Source: Vandiemenella viatica (lineage: Eukaryota; Arthropoda; Insecta; Orthoptera; Morabidae). From it: a stretch of DNA of 64,000 nt. A model generated the notes under the pieces. It saw only the letters and a list, made by a program, of their open reading frames with translations. It had not been told where the DNA came from and searched no databases. Made by a program: the position numbers and the translations under genes. The stretch lies in contig JARYHS010009186.1 in NCBI GenBank assembly GCA_031002005.1, positions 101,031,992 through 101,095,991 on the forward strand. The letters are read 5' to 3'. Of the stretch, positions 27,201-39,200 are shown one piece after another; position 1 is the first letter of the stretch, and each line of letters opens with the position of its first letter.

Positions 27201-30200
27201 TACGTTCTATGGCCTAACATGTATTCTAAAATCGATCGAAGGCTGAACACATCACACACGGAAACACAGTGATGTCATACTCTCTATCGTGAAGTGTTTA
27301 CATCGCGAGGCGGTAAGTGGTTGCAGCGGTGTTGCGATCTAGATATTACCCGAAAGATCATCCTATGGCATACTGGATTAGCATCAGAGTCCACTGTCTG
27401 GATCGTTAATGTAAAGTTTATAACAACTTGAAGTTTTATGATTTCCCCATTTCACCACTACTAAAAATCTTTCAATCCCAAGCCAGTTATGTAACTCTTC
27501 TCACCTCAACTGCCTGCTTGAGAAACTATTTTCTGACTGCCTCTCAAGACTGCTTTTTATAACCTCAGCTAATCTATTGCTGAATTGCAATAGAACAATG
27601 GTATATTCCTACGGGGAAACACTTTTCCTTGGTGAATTACTTAAGTCCCCCATTCCTGTGGAACACTAATTTTACTCAGATTTCCCCAAAATTTTAATAT
27701 TTTATAGTTTAATTTATTCCCAATCTTTCTGGTCATGACAAATTTTCTCATAATTATTCTCGTTTAAGAGCTATTAAGATCTAAAAGTCACACACGGTAA
27801 TGCCATCACATGTCGACACTAAAACTTCATTTTTCTTACTTTAAATTTCAAGTTACCTCTGAACTGTTATATTTTTGTTATTAACTGAATTTTTCCCTCT
27901 CATTCAAGCATGCTTTTATCTTCCTAGCTCTTTTATCTAAAAAGATTGAATTATTTTGATTTGAAATATCTCCTTACATAAATTTTAAAAGCACATAAAA
28001 ACCACCTTAAAGTGATCGTTATTCTCTGCTTTCTTAGTGGAATTTAATGAAACAAAATTCATCATGACTGAAAAACAACCTTATTTGAATCTTTATCTCC
28101 TTTGAAAACAGTTTAGAATCAATTTAAAAAATGCTTTCTTGTTAAGAAAATTGTTATAAAAGTTCTTTAGTATACAACTATATGAGATTTACCCCCTTCT
28201 AATTGGTTTTAGCCAGATAATGGACATATAACAATGTTATGTTCTAAGATGAAATGTGCTTTACTATTGAAAGTGATTATAAAAGTTTTTTGGTATATTC
28301 ATTGTATGTAATGGGCCACCTGCTGAATAGTTTAGGGAATATGATAGGTGTATAATACTAATCAGTGAAAGGAATTTATTGTAATTTCCAAGATAAACTG
28401 TTCTACCAGGGAATGTAATAATGAGAGATAAGAGTAGGTGATTGGGATAGGCCCACATACAACAGTTTTAACTGCATCCATTCTCACTACAAAAACTAAT
28501 GATGAGGATCATTTTAAAGTGTATTTATCATAGTCAGAAAAAATTGTTTTAAAGATATTTCAGTTTTTTGTGTCATGAAACCATGTGGTCAGGTGGAAAG
28601 CAAATCTAAAGTCTGAAATGTTTTGAGCATAAAATTAATTAATTAGAGGAAGCATAAGTAGGATTTTTAATCTTAAGAAAAAATCAAATTTTAAAATAAA
28701 GAAGACAGGGGCAGAGAAATTAGTTTCAGAGGATAGATAAAATCAAGAGGGTTAAAATTATATATTGGTTTCATTAAAAAGATTAAGACTTTGCCAAGAT
28801 AAATCAGATTTTCGAAACGTATTGTCAGTGATTATTGGAAAACGCGCCAAGGATGATGACACGATAGAATTTGTGTTTATTTTAATAGAAGCCTTTTTGG
28901 AGAATATGCTGAGCTAAAATAGGTAGAATAGACTACCCAAAGGCACATGTGTAAATTACAATTCAAAATACTAAGAATTTATTTAGATATTAATTTTTGA
29001 TGTTTCAAGCTAACGTCACAATGTCAAATGATTGGATAAAGGGAGATCTGCTATCTTAATTTGAAGCAGTCTTTTTCTAGCATTTAATTTGAGGCTGTTC
29101 TGTGCTTGATGGCTGCAGCTAAGTCTTCTCGTGGCCGGTGATAGTAGTACGATCGAGTATACTAAAGTAGTGCATCCATCCCAGTAAGGGGGCTAGGATG
29201 AGAGTTTGTCTTCTCTCATGTGTATTGAATTTGTAATCATCAGAAGGAATTGTTAGTCTGATAGCCTTATCCAAAAGTTTAGAATACTGGTACCAAAGTT
29301 TTGTAAGAGAACTTTTCTGAAGATTATAACTTTTTCATGGAACTCAAAATTGTGTAGTGCACTTTATTTACTTTTACCTTTCACATTTGAGGTAATTTTC
29401 AATTGTGTGGCGACCACAGGAATAAGAATGATATGGTTCTAGAGGCATCAGTCATTGATAAGGTTCAGATTGTGTGCTAGCTTAACCCCCTGAGCATCGT
29501 GCTAGCTCAACTCCCTGAGCATCATCCAAGCCTAACAGGATCTTCATAACAGATGTTGTTACGTACCACAAAAGTTGTGACAGCCTTGTACAAGCAACCT
29601 TTTTAAAAAAATAAAATAAACAAACTTAATGATATAGCTATATTGTAGTGTTATATATGTGGGAAGACACTTCAGCATTTTCTGGAGACTGAAAAATCTT
29701 ATATTTGTAGAAAACAAATTCAAGAACTGGAGTAAATTATGAAGAAGGTTATGAAAAATTTACCTTAACCAAGGGTAATATTTAAAGTTCACACAATACA
29801 GTAGTAAGTATATAGAGAAATTATCCTACACACATCACAATTATTAATTATTACTATAATAATTTATTAGTTATTTGCTACTGAAAGATTCCAATGTTTA
29901 CCAAAACCATATATTTGCATAATTACTTTAGATCACTCATGAAAATTGATCTCACATATTCAGATATGTTAATTCACACAAAATGGATACAAAACATTTC
30001 AATTTCCTCTTTTTTTTATGTGTTCTGTTGTTAGAAAATTGTATTTTTTTATTTTTATTTTGTATATGTTCTCAAATTAAAGTTTGAATAACAGAATCTA
30101 CCAAATGAATTGCAAAGAATGTCAGAATGAAAGATGGTTATCTCTATTGTTTTGTGTTTTAATAATAATAAAAATTTTATTGTCATTAAACTGTCATAGC

Positions 30201-33200
30201 AATAGACAACGTCAAGAATACAAATATGAAAATACAAACAAGACAAAATTCATAATTAAAAACAATTTAAATTGCACACTCCACACACAATTATTTCATA
30301 TTTCCACATTCATAGAATTCATTAACTGAATAAAAAGGATTAGTGACTAACCAGCTATACAGTGTCTGCTTAAATAGATTGAATCGGGCTTCAACCCATT
30401 CTAGAGGTAGTTTGTTAAACATTTTCATACCCAGCACTTCATAGCTGTTCAATGATTTCGATAATCTACAGTAAGGTATGTCAATGTGCCTATTATTTCT
30501 TGTACTGTGACAGTGTAAATCTTGTCTAAGAAGGTATTCAGCTTGGTTATTTTTTGTGTGCAGGAGAACAGTGTAAATGTACAAGTTTATTACCATTAAT
30601 ATTTTTAATTCAATAAACAGTGGTCTACAATGGGCAAATTTTTCAGAGTTTGACATAATCCTAATTACCTTCTTTTGAAGGACCAAGACATTCTGAACAT
30701 GTGTGCTATTGCCCCAAAATAAAAGTCCTTAGGATATAACACTCTGAAAAAAAATCAAAATACGCTGATCTTACATAGGCTGTAGGTACATGATTTTTTA
30801 AATTTCTTAACAAGTACACCACTCTAGACAACCTTGCACTAACGTATTTAATGTGTGGATCCCAAGACAATTTATTATCTATAACAATAACTAAAAACTT
30901 AACATAACCTACATAGTCATCTACTGGGTATTCTCTTAGACTAAATACTGTTTGTTGTGTTTTACTCTCATTGAGCAAAAACCCATTAGCTCGAAACCAG
31001 ATTGACACTTGGGATAGGGTGTCTTTAGTCATGGTTTGAAGAGTTTCAAAGTCTGAACTTACAGTAAGAAAAGTGGTGTCATCAGCATATAGAATGGAGT
31101 GGGACATTATATAAAATGGCAAATCATTTATCATTAAAATGAAATAACAATGGTTCCCTTGTGGCACACCACACTTGATTTCAGTTATCTGGGATCTTGC
31201 CTTTCCAATACATACAATTTCTTTACGATTACTAAGAATATTCAAAGATATTACCAGCTTTGTCACTAATGATTCTGTAATGAAGTAATTTATTAAGAAG
31301 TAAATCGTGGTCTACACAGTCAAAGGCCTTACTGAGGTCGCAAAAAGTTGCCTGAGCAAAGTTTTTCTCCTCATAAGCACTTAGAACCTTCTTAATCAAA
31401 GAGTCAATAGCATGAGCAGTAGATTTGCCTTTCCTAAAGCCAAACTGTACAGTAGAAAGAATGTTGTTGTGCTCCAAATAAACCCCTAACTGTTTATAGA
31501 TAACAGATTCTAGTACCTTAGATAAAACTGGTGTCAGAGATACAGGGCGATAACTAGATGGGCAATCTCTCTCTCCCTTCTTATAAATGGGCACAACTCT
31601 AGATAATTTTAACACCTCTGGAAACACACCTTCAGTTAAACATTTATTTATACAATAAGTGAGAGGAAATAATATACAACCAATTATCTTTTTAATCATA
31701 TTACTAGAAAGGTCATATATATCTACACTATCAGATGGCCTAAAGTTATATACAATACCCAAAACATCATCTGGTGATACCTCCGAAAGTACAAATTTAT
31801 CTTTCAAAGTATAGTTTACATTATGACATTTTATGTGATCAGATACAGTTTACTGGGGTCTAACAATGCTGCCACAAATGTCATTCACCGACTGTATACA
31901 AAAGTTATTAAATTCATCTGGTGTTACTGCTACAGCCTCTTTTCGTTTGGTTTTGGCCACTGAGTTTATCACACTCCATGCTTTCTTACATTTATTATTG
32001 GATGACTCTATACTGAATATGTTATGTTGTTTCTTAGCCTCATTGACTGCGTGTTTATAATCCTTTCGAGCTCTTAAGTATCTTAGATTAGTCGTATCTG
32101 TTTTGTGTAGTCTATACAAATCTAAATACAATAACACATTGTTTTTCATATTGGCTAGTTGCGGTGTGTACCACACATTGTTATGCCTATGTTTATTTTT
32201 TTTACATGTATTGGGATTGACTTTACATTTGTACTGTGGAAAGTTTGTCTCAAAAATATTTATGAAAGCACAGAAAAATCTCTCAAATGCTGCATTAGCA
32301 GAGCAGTGACTAACACTATTACACAAATCTTTCCAATCATAATTCCCAAGTGAGACCATAAAATTAGACATTTTATCCTGTGTTACTGGTCTTGTGATGG
32401 CCACCTTAGGATCTTTGTGCTCTTTGTTCTTCAAATTAGGCATATCTATTTCAATCCAAACTGAATCATGGTCTGAGAAGGCAAAAACAGCCACATCAGA
32501 ACACATTAAATCTCTGCTGACATTTGTAAAAATATTGTCAAGACAAGCATTCTCCCTTGTAGGTTTACAGTTAGAAAAACTGAAATTAAATTGTCTTAAC
32601 AGATTTTTAAATTCATTTACATTGTGTGTATCTTTTGTCACATCAAATGCAGCATTTATGTCTCCACCAATCACTATACTGAACTTTCTCCACCTAGTAC
32701 TAAGAAAAAAAATTAATAAATTCTCAAATTTTTCTAAAAAGGTTAGTGGGTCACCACTGGGTGACCTATAAAGTGATACAATAACTATTTTTAAATGCTC
32801 GAAATATATACCTGTAGCTTCAAAATGCAATTTGCTACACAAAAAACCTAAATCTAATTCATTACTAACGTTCATTAACACTTTCTTAATATAAATCGAC
32901 ACACCCCCATGAATCCGCTGTACCCTGCTAAAACTGTTAACTAACTGGAAATCATCTAATACATGAAAAGAAATTTCATTACCCTTACACCAGTGCTCAC
33001 TCACACATAATGAATCGAGCATATTCTCATTAGCAAAATCGTTTAAAAGTACATGTTTTCCTCTTATACCTTCAACATTGAGTTAACCTATCTTAAACGA
33101 ATTCCTAATGCTAACTGTGTTCTGACTTAAGTTATTTTCCTTGACTAACCTCATGGGCCTAGTACCCTGCTTGTCATTGGACTGGTTCTCCACTGTAAAT

Positions 33201-36200
33201 GTTGATAAACCAGCTAGGCCCACATCTAGTTTGTTAACTCTAAAAAAGAATTTCCCTTGAAACCCAGTGGTATTGGCTCTAACCTCAAAGTCTGTGTGAG
33301 GTCTAACTCATCGGCTAGGTTTATAATTTTCTCACTCACATACCTTTTCCCCAGATCATTCAGATGGAGGCCATGAACGGTGTAAAATCTCTTACCTAAG
33401 TTACTGATATCTACAAAAGACACATTTTTAAAGTATTTGCAGAGTTTCTTCATTTCTTCATTTACTCGAAGCTACTTCTGCATTCACACATGACCAGAAT
33501 GGAAGATTGTGCCGAAATGATACTGAGAAGAGTGCAATTTTTGTGTTTTGTAGTGCATGCAACTTTCTTCTTAAAGACGATAAGAAGAATTTTCCCTCAT
33601 TTCTTGCTACATCGTTTGATCCAGCAATAAAAACTGCCATTCCTGTAGCATCTGTAGGTGAAGAGCTTGCCGCCACATCTATAAATTTTGCTCCAGGTTT
33701 TATAGAAGCTGAGGTGTGATGGTTGGAACTGTTTTCGATAATATCCCTTATTTTTTGTCCTTGACTGTCTGCATAAATATGTATTTTTACTGGCCTAGCT
33801 CTGCGTTTACAATTTGATGTCTTTGGGCTTTGTGTTTCATTACCACCGTTGATAATTGGTCTAAGAATTTCACTACACTCTTTAATCACTTCACTTTCAT
33901 TAAGCTTTGTTAGTTTAGGCCAGTGTTTCCCAACGTGGGGCCCACGCCCCACAGGGGGGCACTTTGGTTTTTTTAGGGGGGCAATTTAGAAATTGACTTG
34001 ATGCGACTTATCGCTTTCTCTTTGGGTTATTAAAACGCAATGCCAGATATGTTACAAAATATAGCAAAAAAGCAAATTCTTAAAAGGATCACACTAAATT
34101 GCCATAATAAACGTTTATTATAAATCTTTTGAATTTGAATTTTAGTATTTCATTATATGTTTTTTAATTTTACTTACTGTGTTTTGTGATAATATTAAAG
34201 TGTTTTCTTTCAAAAACCATCCTATATCAGTTTCTTTAATAACAAATAATTTATTTATTAAAAATTATTTATGGGGGGCAAAAAAATGTTGAAAGTGGGA
34301 CATGACCCAAAAAAGGTTGGGAAACACTGGTTTAGGCACTTTTACTTGCAAACCTATTTCATTTACCTTTTCTATAACATCGCCATCTTCAAGTACACTG
34401 AATCTGTTTTTCCAGGGTGGAAAGTTCACTCTTTGAATATTTTGAGATTTTTCTTCGTCTACTGGTACTATAGTTACACCGCGTTTTTCAGAAATTTTTT
34501 CTTCTAGTTTATTAGATGCAGAACATTTCTTGTTTACAACTGAGCTAAAAGTTTCGAAACTCTTACTTTCATTCGTTTAACACTAACGTTTTTGTTGTTC
34601 TACAAAATTTTGCATCCGTGTTCCAAAGCAGCATATTTTATTTGTAATTCTCTAATATCACTTTCCAATACTTGAATTACAGTGTCCTTGTCTCTGATGA
34701 TGTCGATGTACTGTTTTGTACACATTTCCGTTACACATGATTAACACGACCATGAGTAGTCAACTGTTACTAGTTTTATATTTATTTTGCAGCAATTTTC
34801 GTGAAACCATCATTTACAATATTTACACTGGATACCTTTCCTCACTTGTTTGAAACACAGCTTACATTTATTACCACTTTTTACTTCCTTCTTATCACTT
34901 TTATCAGAACAGTTTAAACCCACTAGTCCGATCGGTGCCATGTTGCATTTTATCTCATGACACGTAATATCTGCAACTCAATTACTTTTCATCACATCAG
35001 TGTATATTAATAAAATTATAGTGTTTCTCCTAAAACAATATATCATTCTGTACAAGGTAAAGAATCTTCGAGATGAAACACAACATGCAACCTGAAGCTC
35101 CATGTGGGGAAACAAGTGGAAATAAGGGAATATTGGCAGCAGTAAAGAGTGGATGGCAACAAGCCAAACCATTATTTCAAAATCCACTTCTGTCAAGAGC
35201 TGTGCCTATAGTTATTGTTCAATTCACTACACTCTTTGGGTAAGAATGAAATATCTCTTAAGCCACAGTAGATGATACCATATTATTCTTTATATTTATG
35301 AATCAATTCATAATTTAAATTTTATTTAAGGTTATCATATGGATAGAGTTATCTTGCTGATTCCTTTCTTGTGGATCTAAATCCAACAAAGAAACATTGA
35401 TCCATGTTTTTCACTTTTTTAAAGAGCAAATACAATGCGTTTATGGATGCCTCAACTTTTTGCATCAATGGAAGAATATGCTGTTCACCAGATGACTCTT
35501 AATCAGACTACTAATGACGCAACCCTCTGTGAAATGTTAGATTATGTCAGAAATAAAAATGAGAGTGTTGTGTCTGCACATGAAGGAGCATGTACTGTGG
35601 TAATGTAAAAGTTAACTATTAACTAAATGCTACAGAAGTCTTTAGTTTCTTAATAATCTAATAGCCAAATAGGACATCACTTTAGCATTATTACATATAA
35701 TTATATGATATTTCAACCTACTTTGAGGTTTTAAAATTTTTCTAAAAGAATAAATTAAACATTGGAAAGTTCCTATAAAAGGAAAGTGTGTATATAGTTA
35801 TAAAAGGACCCAGTTATTATTATATTCAGTATTAAGTGCTAAGACAAGTAGCTGAGTGGTCACATCGAGTCCTGGCTGCAATGGTTCTGTCATGACTGTC
35901 ATGGTAGATTTTCTTGCTATTCCTTGCTAACAATACCTTTTACTAACTGTGCCTGCACTTCTTTCGCCCAACTAAGGTATGTGTAGAAACATTGACAGCA
36001 AGAACATAAGTTAAAATTAAATCGTATGTATGTTAAGTTGTATGTATGTTAAATCATATGTATGTATTACTGTAATGGGCAGGAAAATGATTTAAGGCAA
36101 TAAAACTAAGTAAGGATATGGCAATATGAACCAAACTTACCACAGTTGAAGGCGGCTGGGAACGATGAACACAAAAAAGAGAAGCACGCAATATTTCGAC

Positions 36201-39200
36201 GTATAGCTTTATTCTCGCAAAAGTGAGACTCCAGGCAGAGCCAGACATGTACACAATGATGGCCATTCACCAGACAGCCATCATCATGCACATGCCTGGC
36301 TCCACCTTGGTGTCTCACTTTTGCGAGAATAAGGCAATACGCCGAAATGTTGCGTGTTTTTTGCATTTGTTCTTTTCTGTGTTCGTCGTTCCCAGCCGCA
36401 TTCATCTGTGGTAAGTGTTTTAAATATTACTTTACATACAGTATTACTTACAGGCCTTGGCATGAATACCATGTCCCACTTGATACTCATTGCCTGAGTT
36501 CATTCATCAGCCTCACCAGTACTAAAAATCAGTTATCCATCAGAATGAATAATCACAGACACTTTACTTGAAAATTTTGACCATCCTGTTGCTGCCCATG
36601 TGAAATTTTACAACTCATATCAAATCAATAACAGTCTCACCATCACAGTTCTCAGTGAAACCAATAGGAAGTGGTGAACCAGTACATTCTGCATACCAAA
36701 CACTCACTCCACTCATCCCTGAAATCTGTTGCTGGGTTGATGATGGTTGACCATGCAAGCTTAGCTAAACATTTACATTTTCATGAGTTTAAGCATAAAC
36801 CAATATATATATTTTGTGCAACCCTTCTCTCTTCAACTTAACATTTGTTGCCAACAACAATTGTCTTCATTTTCTGGTGAGTTCCATGTCTGTAAGTCAT
36901 ATTTCTTTTTTTAATTATAATATACAATGGGCCTATTAAGTCAGCGACTTCTTTATTTAACTATTTAATTATGTCTCTATTGCATGGAAGATAATTTCTT
37001 GACTTAATTATATTTAAGTCCCTGTTCAACTATATGATATGTAAACATCACTTGTCTTCAGAAGAATTAGGATTATAAATTCAGACAATGCTAGCAAAAG
37101 TAAACACATCCTAACAAAACGTAAAGGTAGCAGTGCTATGAAATTAGAACAGCAAACAAATGCTAACAATCAATTCTGTAGGTGAGAGACCTTACATTTG
37201 AAGGTGTATATAAGACATGCAACAAGTCAAATGCTGGCTGGTATATGAAAGAACAAGGATTACTGATTACAGGTGTAGGTTGATGACAAGACTGGTTGGG
37301 GTATTAAACAAAGAGTGGACGGGTGAGTGTTGGAAATCCACCAAGCCTGGTTGAAATTCAGCCTGACATTCGGAAACATTTGGGGGTGATTCCCAGTCAT
37401 GCTACCCATACACCCATACATTGGTTCTCCTCGGTTTCCAAAATTATTCCATATGAATGACAGAATAGTTCTTTTGTAGGGTAAAGATTGAATTCCTTCC
37501 TGTTCCTTGTTCCCAAACCTCTACCTCGTCTAATAACCTCAACTTCAGTGAGATATAAAGCACTCATAGCAAAAGGGCAGAAAAAAAGGAATATTTATTA
37601 TTATTTAGAATGCCATTCTGACAGCTCTAAAACAGAAAGTAAAACCAGATTGTGTTATAAATAAATACTTTTTTTAAAAAAAACTTTATATTGATTGTAA
37701 TTTTAATCAGATCAGTTCAGTTACTTGGCCATCTAGGAGAAGAAAAACACAGATATTTTATGGGAGAAACCAAAATACATTACATTTTTCAAACTGGCAT
37801 CATTGCACAAGAACAAGAATTTAATGTAAATATCTTAATTTATAATTGATGTGTGTGATATCATTATATGTAATGTACATGTATATGATTTAGAGGACAA
37901 ATAAAATACTACTACTATTACAAGTTTCATTTTAATGTTAAATACATATATATATAATAACAATGAAAAAAAGACGCTAAGTAGCGGAAAGGAATCAAAA
38001 TAGGATAGGGAAATGAGCCACCACTTACCTTTAGATGATGGATGTGGGGCGCGAACACACAGAAAAGACACAAACACAAATAATAAAGAAATTTTCGGGA
38101 AAAAAACCCTTCGTCAACAAGAGAACATTATGGGAGGTGGGTGCAGCGGGAGATTGCCTCACAGAAAGACCGGTCTTTCTGTGAGGCAATCTCCCGCTGC
38201 ACCCACCTCCCATAATGTTCTCTTGTTGACGAAGGGTTTTTTTCCCGAAAATTTCTTTATTATTTGTGTTTGTGTCTTTTCTGTGTGTTCGCGCCCCACA
38301 TCCATCATCTATATATATATATAATATATTAATTTAGACAGTCTGTATGCTGTGAATTTTGTGACCATTGCATTACCTTTTGCGTTTGTTACTGGATAAG
38401 CAAATGTAGATTGAAGTCTTAAATACAGATATTCCATTCTGATATAAATATAAGTATTTATTTCTTTTTAGGGTATGGTAAATGACTCTGTATATGTAAA
38501 CACCATGATTGTGAGTGTAGTACAGGCAGTAGCACTAGTCTGTGCTAGTTGTATTGTAAATGCCATTGGAAAGAAACCAATACTAAGTAAGTAAACTTCT
38601 GCTAACAGCACCTCTCTTAAGTTGTTAATACCATTCTTTACAGGCAGAAAAAGTTTTGTTTCGCTATTCATTCTCAACCATCTTATAACACGTTATTTCT
38701 CTATCTTTGCAGTAAGTGGCTATTTGGTTAGTGGAGCCTGTGGAATTGCAATATATTGGTCAAACAGCTCAATTTCAGTGCTTTCCCTTATTGCCATATA
38801 TGTTGCTTTAATTGGACTGTGTCAGATGACACTTATGACTGTAATAATTGATTTATTTCCCACAACAGTAAGGTAAGGATATCAAAATTTAAAATAAGTT
38901 ATACTATAAGAAGCAATATTCTGAGACACAAATTTATATGTTTTTATTCCATCATTATGTTATGGACTGAATAAAATAAATTAAGAGAAAATACTGATGA
39001 GAATATTTGCAGTGGAGTTTATATTATATATTTTGGGTATATTATTCACATATTATTTTGAAAGCGTTGTTTGGTATGAAGACTTCTGATAAATTTGAAG
39101 CAAAGTTTATGACCTCTCTGGTTTATAGCGGTAGGTTGTAATATAAATATCTTAGTTTATTTTTATGTATCAAATATCATTGTGTATAAACTACAAATGT

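Larger units (their letters stand above)
30160..34980 (-). mobile_element. CR1-type non-LTR retrotransposon in intron 6 (ORF1 + ORF2), decayed, carrying a nested hAT MITE
   Basis: Near full length on the minus strand: ORF1 (34942-33226), ORF2 (about 33090-30291) and a 3' end with an ATT-repeat near 30160. ORF1 has a PHD-like zinc finger and an SGNH esterase, an arrangement known for CR1-group elements. ORF2 has endonuclease and RT. Stops and frameshifts occur in both ORFs, and a 409-bp DNA element splits ORF1. It is antisense to the SV2-like gene. Its 5' end lies about 80 bases from the exon 7 acceptor. Confidence 0.9.

Noticed and set aside
34271..34507. 78-codon + strand ORF
   Set aside because: Chimera of the hAT MITE end and antisense CR1 ORF1.
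36054..36571. Five overlapping ORFs of 60-100 codons on both strands
   Set aside because: They fall in foldback element A and its flank; no family match, and frames pair through the inverted repeat.
38013..38324. ORFs of 103 (+) and 60 (-) codons sharing the same peptide
   Set aside because: Both are readings of the perfect palindrome; the shared peptide follows from symmetry.
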